Assembly: GCF_014529535.1 (NCBI RefSeq)
Contig: NC_050736.1
Coordinates: forward strand, 1,054,001 to 1,118,000
Direction of reading: 5' to 3'
Length of the DNA stretch: 64,000 bases
From: Bradysia coprophila
Lineage: Eukaryota; Arthropoda; Insecta; Diptera; Sciaridae
The position numbers were made by a program, and so were the translations under genes. This document shows positions 38,100 through 50,230 of this stretch, in pieces (position 1 is the first letter of the stretch; every line of letters begins with the position of its first letter). The notes under the pieces were generated by a model. The model did not search any database and had not been told where the DNA came from. It saw only the letters and a list, made by a program, of their open reading frames with translations.

Positions 38100-39568
38100 T
38101 GGGCACTTAAGGTTGTTTATGGGAATAACACAGGGAAATAAACGAAAACAAAAATAAATTGTCCGTTTGAGTTTGATTTATCGGTTAACCACCAGCATAA
38201 TAAATTAATGAGATCATTTCAAACATTCAGCACCTCAATTCCGGGATATTGTGCACAATAATGGAAAGTTTAGCGAACATTTTGCACTGTAGATAAAATT
38301 TTAGTTGGAAATTTTGAATCGCTATAACATGGGTTTTTGTTAACCTCTTACTGTATGACATCTGTTATCGACAACAATGACAAAGTAAGTGCTCTGAATA
38401 ATATTGCCGTTTGTCGCATTAACTGGAAATGGGCGAAATCCTGATTTTTTAAAACAAAATGACAAAGGAAAAGTTTTTTATTCACTGTTCCATCCGGAAA
38501 ATTGTCATATAACATGTTCGCTTACCCCTCACGAAAATCGTCCAGAAGAGATGTTCGAATTTATATAATGAGTAAGCCTTGTTTTCACTGATTTCAATTG
38601 TTTTTTTTTTAGTACACAGAGATGAATGACTGTGTGCAATCGGAGAGTCAAAAGGTCAAATAAAAACTTTCATGGAAGCGTTGATCTTTTGTATTTTCGA
38701 ATCATTTTGTGAAATAAAATTTCTATTATTTGGATGATTTAATGGCGGAGAGTTTGATTGATTCAACATGGGGGCTCAACCGGGATGTTTTGTTTTAATT
38801 GGATTGGAACAGCGAATAACACACATTGGATGCTATGGAGTAATTCTTTAATTCGTTAAATGTAGAGTACGCGAGGCAAAGTGATAGTTTCCGAAGGAAG
38901 TTGCTTGAAATACAAGAGTGAAATTGCGAACTCACATCTCTTTCGGAGCTTGTTGCTTAAATACAAACTTATGACTTCGATTCGTATCACTAAACTGATC
39001 CCTCATGTAATGAATTACTTCCGTCGCATCCAATATAATCTACTATTATCTCATAATTCATCTATGTATTTTAACTCTGTGGATTTTGTCAATCTATTGA
39101 AAATTCCTAAGTCGAATTAAGTAATAGACCCGACAATTATTTAAGCTAATGGTATGATTGCCGATTGTCATTCGATGTGATTGTATTCATGCTATCTAGG
39201 TAGTTTTTTCTTTCATTGAAGCAAAGGTTAAACGAAGAACCGTTTTCTTGATTAATTTTCCTACTTATTCATGGGAAATTCTGAAATGTTTTTCTGTCAC
39301 CCCCTCCCATTTATCAAGTCGAATTACTAACAATAGAAGTACAATCGAAAATGTCTAATAATATATCAATAGCAATATTTGAAATCGGAACTGAGTAGAC
39401 ACGAGAAAAGCTTCTTTAAAGCACTTGTCCCATTTAAGGACAATAAAATTACTTGGATTTTTATTCTGCAAGACATACATTGAATACACTGTATTTTCGT
39501 ATGGCCAAAGTACAGTAACAATTTTATAGGTTTTTATATTTGAAATTTTTTTTTTCTCGTTGTTGTTG
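38100..39568. other. Gene-free interval
   Basis: A reversed partial copy of the dispersed ~125-bp element is at about 38340-38400 (GACATCTGTTATCGACAACA). Nothing else supported. Confidence 0.4.
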
Positions 39569-41562
39569 CAGACCAGACCAGAGAGCCGCCGATTTTCAGC
39601 CGGCCGAAAGCGGCGGCTGACGGCTAAAATGCCCGCCGCCGCCGCCGGTATTTTTGGTCGGCTGAATGCGGCAAGCCGCCGACAGCCGCCGCCAGTGCCT
39701 TAGGTCGGCTGACTCGGCGGCTGATATATTTTATTTGACGATTAATTAAAATTTTTGAATTAAAATTTATAACAACTTTTTAAATGGATTCTATTTTAGG
39801 ACAGAAAAAAAATGAAAAAAAAGGTATAAAATTAAAAAATTTCGTAAAGGGAAGAATATCTCAGTTTTTCAACTTTATAACTTTTTTTAATTTTTTCTTG
39901 ACCCTAAATAATATAATCCTTTTTCAGATTGGCCGGAAATTCGTCAAAGTGTAGAATAGTGTTTTTTTGAACACTACTTGAAGCGCTACCGAATGTGATC
40001 CACGCAACCTAACACATCGACAGAGGACTGAAAATTAGCAGGAAAGATAGCCAATAGAATTTCACTTTAAATCTACTCCACTCAAAAGTATTTTCAAAGA
40101 ACTATCCTTCCTGCGAATTTTCAGTCCTATGTCGATATGTGCGTGGCTTGGAGTAGTTTCATGTCGCGACTCGCGAATCTACGCTTCGACCAACTTCGGC
40201 AACCTTAAATCGACTCCAAGAGGGTTACCATAGAATAAAAAAAACTTATTTTTTCATCAAGGAGAACCACTTGAGAGGGTAACACCTGACAAATTCAGAC
40301 TTTCGTGTTTGAGACCCACCCAAACAAAAAAACTTTCACACATGTGCTCTACATTGTAGTCTTTAATACTTCAGCTTTTGTTTAAAAAAAATTTAAGAAA
40401 ATGTATACCACACTACTACAGCCGCCGCCAGCTGACTTTTTTACCGGCGGCTACGCCCAGTCGCCGCCACCTCTCTTAGAACGGCTAAGCCGACTCAGCC
40501 GCCGGCCGCCCGCTCTTTTGGGACGGCTAGCCGCCGCCAACGATTTTTCCTCGGCTCTCTGGTCTGCAACAGACCAGAGAGCCGAGGAAAAATCGTTGGC
40601 GGCGGCTAGCCGTCCCAAAAGAGCGGGCGGCCGGCGGCTGAGTCGGCTTAGCCGTTCTAAGAGAGGTGGCGGCGACTGGGCGTAGCCGCCGGTAAAAAAG
40701 TCAGCTGGCGGCGGCTGTAGTAGTGTGGTATACATTTTCTTAAATTTTTTTTAAACAAAAGCTGAAGTATTAAAGACTACAATGTAGAGCACATGTGTGA
40801 AAGTTTTTTTGTTTGGGTGGGTCTCAAACACGAAAGTCTGAATTTGTCAGGTGTTACCCTCTCAAGTGGTTCTCCTTGATGAAAAAATAAGTTTTTTTTA
40901 TTCTATGGTAACCCTCTTGGAGTCGATTTAAGGTTGCCGAAGTTGGTCGAAGCGTAGATTCGCGAGTCGCGACATGAAACTACTCCAAGCCACGCACATA
41001 TCGACATAGGACTGAAAATTCGCAGGAAGGATAGTTCTTTGAAAATACTTTTGAGTGGAGTAGATTTAAAGTGAAATTCTATTGGCTATCTTTCCTGCTA
41101 ATTTTCAGTCCTCTGTCGATGTGTTAGGTTGCGTGGATCACATTCGGTAGCGCTTCAAGTAGTGTTCAAAAAAACACTATTCTACACTTTGACGAATTTC
41201 CGGCCAATCTGAAAAAGGATTATATTATTTAGGGTCAAGAAAAAATTAAAAAAAGTTATAAAGTTGAAAAACTGAGATATTCTTCCCTTTACGAAATTTT
41301 TTAATTTTATACCTTTTTTTTCATTTTTTTTCTGTCCTAAAATAGAATCCATTTAAAAAGTTGTTATAAATTTTAATTCAAAAATTTTAATTAATCGTCA
41401 AATAAAATATATCAGCCGCCGAGTCAGCCGACCTAAGGCACTGGCGGCGGCTGTCGGCGGCTTGCCGCATTCAGCCGACCAAAAATACCGGCGGCGGCGG
41501 CGGGCATTTTAGCCGTCAGCCGCCGCTTTCGGCCGGCTGAAAATCGGCGGCTCTCTGGTCTG
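39569..41562. mobile_element. 1.99-kb palindrome with 8-bp target duplications, hAT-like ends
   Basis: Two inverted arms of about 993 bp. The outer ends are CAGACCAGAGAGCCG and CGGCTCTCTGGTCTG, and the same pair meets at the centre (CGGCTCTCTGGTCTG-CAA-CAGACCAGAGAGCCG near 40568). Each arm is therefore a complete element with its own terminal repeats, and two copies sit head to head. TGTTGTTG flanks both sides (39561-39568 and 41563-41570), as for 8-bp hAT-type target duplications. The outer parts are rich in GCC/GGC triplets. No transposase is seen. Confidence 0.88.
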
Positions 41563-41579
41563 TGTTGTTGTCGTTGTTC

Positions 41580-44166
41580 AGTTCATTCAGCAATTTTATA
41601 GTATTTTTAACGACACAATGATCAATAGAAATAAAAAAGAAATTTTATATTTTGTGTGTATATTATGAATGGGGGACTAAAAACTGGCGAATAATAAAAG
41701 TGTAGCAAAAATGTTAGACAAAATATAATTTTTTAAAAGCTTTTTCTGTCAATGATTTGAGGTATATATCCACCATCATAATGGATTTATTTTATTCATT
41801 TTTTCTTTATGAATGATGAATGATGGCTGCCTTATTCTTTTTCTAAAATTTAATGGTAATGCAAATTTTGACGGTAATAATTGAAAGTGTTTTGTGTATT
41901 CTCAACACGACCGGGTTTCGTATAATACTGATTGATGGAAATGACAATCAATGACATCTTATCTATTCCTCCGAGTCAGATCTCTTAGAATGAAATAGTA
42001 TCTGTAAAGGGATCGGAAATCGGAATAAATATTTTTCATTTGTCGGGGCCGAAAATGGGGGTTTTCTGAAATTTTCTCGATTTTTAAAAAGAATGTGCAT
42101 GTCTGTCATACGCGAAGAAGCCTATAAATTTCCGCCCAAGACATATTACCATTTCATAGATGCGGTGTGATTCATCCTATTTTCTCCACTCAAAAGATCT
42201 TAAGAAAATGGCGTTTTGCTGACGTTTTGTCCGATGACAATTCGAAATTTCTACTTTCACATCACCTATTCCGTGGTGAGAAATAGTTGTTTTTGTCACC
42301 GAACGGTAAATGCTAAAAACATTTATTTAGTTGCGTACAACATTTTTATCATAAAGGCCCACAATTAGACTTTTGTCAATGAGTTGAGAAATAGTTATTT
42401 TTCTCTTGTGAAAACTGTCACTTTTTTTCTGTTTTCAAAAAAAAATTTAACGAACTTATGTTTTCACAACCTGCACTCATAAAAACATTGTGTTCACCTC
42501 TGGTAAAAATAGGCAATTTCAACTAGGATGTTTTGACACTTGTTGGAATTTTCTATTTTCTCCACCAGTAAGCAAATAACTATGTTCATTTATCCTTACA
42601 CTTTCTATTGCATTGTTTCAAAAACAATTCTTTTTTGTGATTAAGATGAAATACCTTCTTCGTGGAATACGAAAACAATATTCCTGCTCATCAAATAGAC
42701 GTGTACATAGCTCATTGTGTACACATTTAATCAATCCATAAATCCATATTTCAGAATTGTAATCAGTCAAAGCTTTCCAGGAAAAAAATCATTTCCATTT
42801 TTTCGCTTTTATTTTGTTTGTTCTATAAACATAAGTGAATCCCTTTATACCTACCGCTTTTTAAAAAAAAAAATCGTTCAACATTATGTACAGTTCTGAT
42901 AGAAAATCAATTCTGGTACATTGCGAGAAACAAAGAAATATTGGAAAATCGTGAAATCACATAACGCTATATTACATAAATGCTGATAACTTGACACATA
43001 CAATATCCTTTACGTTTTCCATGCAGCAATCATTTATTATACGACTATGTTTGTGTACGGATACGGTACAACCATTTCATTAAATTTTCGTATATATATA
43101 AAATTATCAATAGTCGCATAAAATCCCCCTTTGTGATATTATTTTCATTTACGTGAAAGCAGGTTGTTGGTTTTGTGTTGTATGACTACCTGGGCTTCGG
43201 CTGAACGCTATACATGATCATATTCATTCAATGTTCATCTCGGCATTATTATCTAAATTAAATTGCGAGAGCATAAAATGAATTCAATTTCCTTTCAATC
43301 GAATATCTATTATTTTTTCCCCATTGTAAATGGATAGCGCCTATTTTATTCCTCTTAAGTAGTGTGCAGGCGAAATTGGGGCGATCCCAATAAATGGAAT
43401 GTAATTGTTACGTTATTGTGATTAGCCATGAACGGACGGTTATGTCCTCTGTTATCGACAGCGACTACAAAAGTAAGCGATTAGCTAATGGGTTCTGATA
43501 CAATAAAATGTAGGATAATGGATGAGACTAATGAAGTAAAAGTCTTCATATTAATTTGTTGAAATTTTAGATCAAAAGAAGTAAAAGATTCGATAATCAT
43601 TGCCCTACGTTAGTGGAGGGCCGTGACGCAAGTCCGTTTACACTGAAAAATTTTACAAAAAAAAATTTCTGCAGGACTTTTTGACTTTTCCCCCTTTGCT
43701 CCTACTACCCCCAAATTCGTAATCTGAGCGTCCATACGAGTTCAACGAGCTATCACACGCCTCATAAGGTTAAGATTTGGCTGAGATATTAAATTTCAAA
43801 ATTTGGAAATCGCCCAAAACCACTTACAGTGGAGGTGTGACGCAAGTCCTGTTATCCACTTACAAAAGAACTGATATCGGTGTAGCTGATGCTTACAGAT
43901 TCGACACGCAAAAAGGTATGCGTCACAAATGGCAGCTGATGAGGAAAGTACGCGAAAGTTTTATCAACAAAAATCTTACCAGAAAAATTTTCAACTGCAC
44001 TATATGATTGTCTTTTATCTGCGACCAACGCACAGTGCTTTGCTGCGACCAAATTCTAAAAAATCACAACTTACAAAAGAGTTTTGTTGATAAAACTTTA
44101 GCGTACTTTCCTCAAAATCGAGGCTTCGATGAACTTTGATGAGTGCTGTGACCTCACTAGCAATTA
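41580..44166. other. Gene-free interval with small repeats
   Basis: About 43435-43600 holds a reversed copy of the dispersed ~125-bp element. About 43940-44113 is a hairpin (GAGGAAAGTACGCG-AAAGTTTTATCAAC against GTTGATAAAACTTTAGCGTACTTTCCTC). TGTCGGGGCCGAAAATG at about 42040 recurs at about 51332. Confidence 0.45.
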
Positions 44167-44321
44167 CAGGGGCGGATCCAGCTTTTGCTCTGACACGGGC
44201 GGATAGAACACAAAAAGTTTGTGACCCGGTCGGTTTTCGTTTAAATTTTTGTTTTCTTTGTAAAAATCATCTTCTGACCCCCGGCGACCGCCTCGACCGC
44301 ACATAGGTGGATCCGCCCCTG
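44167..44321. mobile_element. 155-bp hAT-type MITE
   Basis: CAGGGGCGGATCCAGC at the left, GGTGGATCCGCCCCTG at the right, flanked by AGCAATTA and TGCAATTA (7 of 8 bases equal). Confidence 0.9.
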
Positions 44322-45849
44322 TGCAATTATTTGATTAAATTATTATTTATTTTGAATGTGGAGGACCTCAGCTTTACAGCGATACACATATTTAGTAGTT
44401 TGGCGGAGTGAAACACACAGTTTTCATCTGTTATGTAGTCACGTGCCAAAAATTTCGCAAAATAGTCACTCGTGTTTGGTAAAAGAATCTTTGAACGTTT
44501 TGCTACTTGATTGTCTTGTCTTTGTCTTTAAAGATTAGCATAAAAATTTCACAGACTGCTGGCATACAACCCATGTAGAGTAATAGTGATATTTTAAATC
44601 TCAAGTATTCCATTTCTCGTTTAGGAACATCAATTACAATGTTTAATTTTGCAACGCCTTTTTAGCAGTTTATTGTTAGTAGCACAATCATAATGTTTTC
44701 CTCCTCAACAATTCAATATCAATAAAGGGTTTCAGATAGATTCGTACACTGATATGACTTGTTGCTACTCACCGAATACACACATTCCATATTTTTCTTT
44801 TATATGTGCTTATGCATGAATTGTGTAATATTGTCGGTAATAAATCAGGGCATAAAATATGTACGTGTATACAGAAGGTATATCGTATTATTCAGTGTGC
44901 TCTCTTGTGTTATGCTGTGTAAAGCTATTTATGGCGAATCCATTGAGGGTTGAGGGTGTCTAGCAGCTACCAACTTGATTAATAGCCTAAATATACATAA
45001 TAAATTGAACAGCTTTTGAATGAAGGGCAAGGCAATACGATGTAATGATCATCATTTGTATTTTAAAACTTTATCGCATTTTTTCTTCAAGTGTAAACAT
45101 TGTAAAACTCTTAAGCAATCATCAACGATTATATGGAATGGTTTACCGTTGCAGGTGAATAAGCGATTGTTGTTAGATTTGTGCGAAGTAATGACCATTG
45201 TTTAATCTTGTAAGTCTCACCAAAAAGTAATTATTAAACCATGCTACAGCTACAGTTTGGTCGAATAATATTAATTGCTTAAAAAAATATATCTAGCAGA
45301 ATCAGGCACAAGAAATAATACCAACAAAAATACATGAAATTACGTAAAAAAGTCTGGTTTCCAAGTCTTCATTTTTTCCTTGAAATATTTCTCGACGTAA
45401 TAGACGGTGAACATAAGATTTCAAGATTGCAAGTAGTCAAATATATGGTCTATTTGGAAACTTTCAATGGCCGGAATTCTTAACAAAATAAATATTCTCT
45501 GCGGATAGATCCTAGATGTGATCGTCCTCAGTATTGTATAGTATAGTATAAGGCAGATCCTATAGGTTTATTATAATGCACACTAAAATATATGATAGCA
45601 ACGCACTTCAAGCAAAAGTACTATCAATGACAGCTGTCAAATATAGTACTACTTTGTATGAAAAAAGTGTCAGAATTTTTTTACAGTGCCAAATTTGTTC
45701 GATACACTGTCCAGTTTCAGTACCCTATTTAGAGTATCACTCATGCTTTTAGACAGTGTCAATGTAAATAAAGTCTCATGAAAAGTTTTAAATTTTCAAA
45801 TTTCGATAACTTCAGCTGAACTGAGTGATGTGGTTACAAATTGAACAAA

Positions 45850-46180
45850 ATATATGGAAAATGGCAGAATTCGGTCATGGGGTCACAAGTTCATCAAAAT
45901 ATATGGAAAATGGCAGAATTCGGTCATGGGGTTACAAGTTGACCAAAATATATGGAAAATGGCAGAACTCAGTCATGGGGTCACGAGTTGACAAAAATAT
46001 ATGGAAAATGGAAGAACTCACTCATGGGGTCACAAGTTGACCAAAATATATGGCAAATGGCAGAATTCACTCATGGGGTCACAAGTTGACAAAAATATAT
46101 GGAAAATGGCAGAACTCACTCATGGGGTCACAAGTTGACCATAATATATGGAAAATGGCAGAATTCACTCATGGGGTCGA
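45850..46180. repeat. Seven 49-bp tandem repeats
   Basis: TATATGG starts at 45851, 45900, 45949, 45998, 46047, 46096 and 46145, giving a period of 49 bp. The unit reads ATATATGGAAAATGGCAGAA ... TCATGGGGTCACAAGTTGA. A period not divisible by three argues against coding. Confidence 0.95.
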
Positions 46181-46631
46181 GTTTTCTAGTTTGTATCCAT
46201 CTTTATGTAAATGATAATTGTCTTTTATTGCGCTTTTTAATCTCCGGACAGTGCAACTATGTAACCATTACCTCGCAGAAGCCTCTGAGGAGCGATTGAT
46301 CCTTTAATTTGTCTAAATTTTGTTTTTTATATAGCAAAGTGTTGGCTAAGTTACGTTTAAAATTTAGACTGAGAGTAGTCGTAAAAGAGTCAAATTACTT
46401 GATCTAGTTGAGAGTACCATTATGATTGGGGTCTGGCATATGATCCCTATTACTTAAATAACATCCGTCCAGAAAGACCCCATTTGGTGTGACCTTCACC
46501 TTCACCATACTATCAACACTAATAATTCAGTATTTTGTTAATGGAACAATTGATTTATTGACAGCAACCGTTCTCTTGACATTGTAACGTTCTAATTTAT
46601 GCAGGTTTCTATTGGAATTGTTGTAGAGATT
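46181..46631. other. Interval between tandem repeat and TOM7
   Basis: Probably includes the TOM7 3' UTR on the minus strand; nothing else seen. Confidence 0.4.
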
Positions 46632-47017
46632 TTATGCCCAGAGCAAACTGTAAAAGTGAAATTCAAATGAAATGTTAAGAGAAAGATATTGAAGTTATCA
46701 CAACAAAATTACCTTAACAATGTCATCTCAGGGTTTCCGGGGTCGGGTCCTTTCTTGAATCCTGTAATACAATAGACAAATATCTTAGTCTTTGAAGCGA
46801 TGCTCAATACCAACTAATCAAATTTAAAATGAACAAACTCCCACATAATGTTGCTTTGAAAATTAAAATCACATTTTGTTCCTGGGAACAACTTAGGTTA
46901 AGAACTTATCGCTTTACCTAGATAGATGACTGCCGGAATAAATCCCCAGTGAAAAATGGTTTTCGTCACTCCAAATACCACTCCTAGTCTTTCCTTTGCA
47001 TCCGGTGATAAGCCCAT
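46632..47017 (-). CDS. Tom7: Mitochondrial import receptor subunit TOM7, complete, 3 exons
   Basis: Small outer-membrane subunit that adjusts assembly and stability of the TOM protein-import complex. Exons: 47017-46918, 46761-46713, 46647-46632; GT-AG introns, phases 1 and 2 match, 54 residues. It reads MGLSPDAKERLGVVFGVTKT, then IFHWGFIPAVIYLGFKKGPD, then PGNPEMTLLSLLWA, matching the family pattern from end to end. That includes the single membrane helix (TIFHWGFIPAVIYLGF), the KxGxDPGxPE motif and the SLLW ending. The last exon codes only five residues plus the stop, and the gene is too short to appear as an open reading frame. Length equals the usual 54-55 residues. Confidence 0.95.
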
Positions 47018-47783
47018 AGTTAATTATGGTTTGTATTTATCAAAAATCGAATTTCAAATCAAATTTTATTATTAAAATGAAAAATAATTTATTTCCACAA
47101 ATTGACGTCTAATGATTAGTTTGTTATATTTCCGCTAGGCGCATGACATTGGAACAGTGATGCCAGACTCTTTTCAAATATTTTTGATTCCATCTACAGC
47201 CCAAGAAAAGTGAAAAAAGACACGTTTCTGATTTGGGAGATATTTGTAATCGACATGTTTTGTTTAACAGAAGAATACCTAGATTTCTGTGTTATGATTG
47301 TTTGTTAGATACACGCAAATGACTCGGAACTTACTGACGAGACAAAAGAATCTAGGTGTTCATTTGCTATAAACAAAATAAGTGGATTGATATATTAACC
47401 ACCAAAGCGGTATTCACGGCTTGAATTGTATTTCTATTGTTTTTATTGTAAGTAAACCAACAGATGCGAGTGTTACAAGTTACAACTAAAAAGTGAATGA
47501 ATCATTTAGATGAGATTGTTAAAAATGTCTGAAATTGGTTGAAAATAGATCAATTGTTTGACATAAAGTGTTTGAGCTAGATGACAAACATTTTACATTC
47601 AAAACTGATATAAGAGTTAGGCTGAATTCGGGCTAAAAAAAATCATTTGTTCAGCTCCCCGTTGTGCTCAAACAATAGAATTGAGGCGTGGTTTACATAA
47701 GCAACTGAACATTTCTTGTAGACGGATGAATTTTTCGTCTAAACAGATGAATTTTCTAGCCTTAATGTCAACTAATTTTGTGT

Positions 47784-47987
47784 CTATGTTTTACCCAAGG
47801 TTGTAAACGATTCTCGTCGCCACGACGATGTAAAATCTTCAGAAGTGATGTGTTCCCGCTTATCTAACAAAATGGCGATCTGCGTAACCTCTCCAAAGTT
47901 TACAGCCTTGGTTTTACCAATCATATTGCTTATACGTATGTAAAAGGTCTGACCACTACCAAGCGTGTGCGAGAGATTATTGAACAT
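47784..47987 (-). CDS. Possible first exon of an unrecognised gene
   Basis: 67-codon frame MFNNLSHTLGSGQTFYIRIS ... FGEVTQIAILLDKREHITSE ... WRRESFTTLGK, balanced in composition and without low-complexity runs, ending at a plausible GTAAAA donor. I do not recognise it and find no convincing following exon between 47100 and 47780. It would be transcribed away from the first beta-lactamase-like gene. It could be a relic or chance. Confidence 0.3.
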   Translation of the reverse strand: MFNNLSHTLGSGQTFYIRISNMIGKTKAVNFGEVTQIAILLDKREHITSEDFTSSWRRESFTTLGKT

Positions 47988-48710
47988 GCTAGACCGCGTT
48001 ATAAAACAACTGAAACGAACTGAGATACAAATTAGGTTGACAAGTTAACGCTTATTTATCATCGACTTTACATGGTCTCCTGAACTGTGTAACTAGCATT
48101 TATGGTAATACATTGTCCGGGGAAAGAATTTGAACGGAAATTCCAACGAATTGTTTACTTTCTAATTCTCTAATTCTCACTAGCGACATTCTCAGAATTA
48201 ATAACTTAATTAATGTCGCACCCGTAAAGAAGATGTTTTCAAAATAAAAATAATACAAAAAGTCGATTCTATTTAGCATTTATTTTAATGAAGCTCGAAT
48301 GAGTAAGCAGAACTCTTCGTAGAAATTTTGTATGTAGAAAAGTAATTATGATAGTCGGGATACGAACTTAGTTTTTACTAAACAACACACATGGTGTCTA
48401 ATATAATGTTACATTTCTTGGTGCACAGTTCGAAGCTGAATGATCAATAGCCACACAAGAGATACTTCTCCTGATATTATGGTATAATCGTTTAGAATTC
48501 AAAATAGTGAATCCCCTTTCGATGAATTAATCTGACCTATGTAAAAAATTGAGATAAAAATCTGTAGCGCAGACTATATCATTAAGCACCTACAGCTATA
48601 ATAGACCTCAATTTAATTTAAATAGCATAGACTCCATGCCATTGATCGCTGGAAATATTCTTCGATCTAATTGAAATTGAAGAAATCGATATAACACAGA
48701 GTATCTTGAC

Positions 48711-48740
48711 TATATAATTTGCATATCTATCCTTCATTGA
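48711..48740 (+). promoter_or_regulatory. TATA-type promoter of beta-lactamase-like copy A1
   Basis: TATATAATTTGCATAT about 120 bp before the ATG. The sister copy has CTATAAAATTTGCATATAT at 55439-55457, the same distance from its ATG. Both are preceded by GAGTATCTTGACT. Conservation in both A copies supports a role. Confidence 0.5.
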
Positions 48741-48837
48741 CTACCAAGCAACTAAAACACAAAAATATAAGAACATTTCCATCTGAACGTTTCGATGTGT
48801 CCACTTCGCTTTAAACAGAAATTAGATTGCATTGAAA

Positions 48838-50025
48838 ATGGCATCAGTTTGCAGTGAATTTATTTTATTTGTGATATTGCTAGTTCGTTGTGTACATTGT
48901 TCTGAAAATGAAACTGTGAAAAGTGCGGAAAACTCAGACATAATTCCAAGAGCCCGGCAGCTTGTCAACGATTTCCTAAATAAAACCGAAAATGAGTTCG
49001 TTCCTGGTCTTGTGATAAGTGTATCTGTTAAAGGTGAACAGAAGTGGCTGGAAGCATTCGGAAAAGCTAATATTGAGAATAACATCACTATGACAGGTGA
49101 TTCGGTGATGCAAATTGGGTCAATCACTAAGTCATTCATTGTTGGCTTAGCGTCTCGATTGATGCAAGAGAATGAATTGGATTTCGATGTACCGATCAGA
49201 AAGTATCTCTCCGTAAATCAATTTCCCGATAAGACATGGAATGGAAGTGTTGTGAATATAACGTTACGGCAACTGTTTCAAATGACGGCTGGAATTCAGA
49301 GTTTGGATGAAGATCTAGTGGGGAAATGTCTTCGATGCAAGAAACAAATTGAGCATTTGATATTTATGCGAGACAAAGAATTGAAATTCGAGCCAGGAAC
49401 TAATTTTTCATACTCCAACTTCGGCTATGAACTTGCAGGTGCAGTTATCGAGTCAGTCCTTGAAAATAAGACTTTAGATGCTGCAGTAAAAGAAATGATT
49501 GATAATGTCTTAAAGCTGAACAAAACAGGAATGGTCGATTCGCATGCGATAACACCACACATCGCCTCTTTTTACACAATTAACAACGGTAGTCTTTCCA
49601 ATAGTGGAATGTGGGGAGATATATTTCTGAACGAACTGCACGCCGCCGGTGGTATTATGACAACTATGACAGATTTAGTAACATATGGTCAGATCTGGCT
49701 TGATGCTTTTTATGGACGAAGTGAACAATTCCTCAAACAATCGTCTGTCAGGAGCGCTTGGACGCCAAGTGATAAAAGTCCGATTTTTTATGGCATGGGT
49801 TGGCTTATTCAAAATGTAACCGCAGGCGATAGACGGAGCGGCAATCAAGTAATATGGCACAGTGGTGGTACAATTGGATGCCGATCGATGCTTGCTATAT
49901 ATCCTGAAACGGAAATAATCGTCGCTGCGTCTGCAAATTTAGGACAATGTCGTGTTGAAACATTGATTTTAGAAGGTACCATAGCCAATCTATTTGCTAG
50001 TAATGAAACTACAGAGATAATTTAA
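48838..50025 (+). CDS. Secreted serine beta-lactamase-like hydrolase, copy A1
   Basis: Intronless, 395 residues. The signal peptide MASVCSEFILFVILLVRCVHC is followed by a class C beta-lactamase/penicillin-binding-protein fold. Active-site motifs: S95-I-T-K98 (nucleophile Ser, base Lys), Y192-S-N194 and H341-S-G343. These are the SxxK, YxN and HxG triad of the LACTB/serine esterase branch. Several NxT/NxS sites fit an extracellular glycoprotein. The start was moved to the ATG at 48838, matching copies A2 and B2. The substrate is unknown: in animals this fold includes filament-forming LACTB and secreted shell or salivary proteins, and a peptidase, esterase or cell-wall-degrading role are all possible. 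It is the first of four tandem copies; a lack of introns is unusual beside spliced neighbours. Confidence 0.9.
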   Translation: MASVCSEFILFVILLVRCVHCSENETVKSAENSDIIPRARQLVNDFLNKTENEFVPGLVISVSVKGEQKWLEAFGKANIENNITMTGDSVMQIGSITKSFIVGLASRLMQENELDFDVPIRKYLSVNQFPDKTWNGSVVNITLRQLFQMTAGIQSLDEDLVGKCLRCKKQIEHLIFMRDKELKFEPGTNFSYSNFGYELAGAVIESVLENKTLDAAVKEMIDNVLKLNKTGMVDSHAITPHIASFYTINNGSLSNSGMWGDIFLNELHAAGGIMTTMTDLVTYGQIWLDAFYGRSEQFLKQSSVRSAWTPSDKSPIFYGMGWLIQNVTAGDRRSGNQVIWHSGGTIGCRSMLAIYPETEIIVAASANLGQCRVETLILEGTIANLFASNETTEII

Positions 50026-50069
50026 TGTTCATGCTAGCACGAATTAAGAAGATTTGTCAGAATAAAATG

Positions 50070-50230
50070 AAATCTTTTACTTCATTGTTTTAACATTTAT
50101 TGTGCTGGAAAGGTATAAGAAGTAAATATGAAATAAATAAATAAGGTAAAAGAAAAATAAATAAGACAACTGTAACTGTATTTTGTAATGATTGACGGTA
50201 ACGGATGATGTTATCGTCTGAAAAAGGTTA
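50070..50230 (+). repeat. Dispersed ~125-bp element 3' of copy A1
   Basis: AAATCTTTTACTTCATTGTT ... GGATGATGTTATCGTCTG. The equivalent copy lies 3' of A2 (56819-56950), so it was present before the array duplicated. A second, diverged copy follows at about 50496-50600, mirrored at about 57045-57150. Confidence 0.7.

Noticed and set aside
40401..40735. Pair of 94-codon GC-rich frames on opposite strands
   Set aside because: Mirror products of the palindrome, Ala/Arg-rich from GCC/GGC triplets; no protein family signal.
43777..44052. Overlapping frames of 66-76 codons on both strands
   Set aside because: Fall in a hairpin repeat (43940-44113).
48822..49139. Antisense frames opposite the beta-lactamase-like genes (also at 55439-55867 and 60474-60995)
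   Set aside because: Shadows of conserved coding sequence; they recur only because the genes are duplicates.
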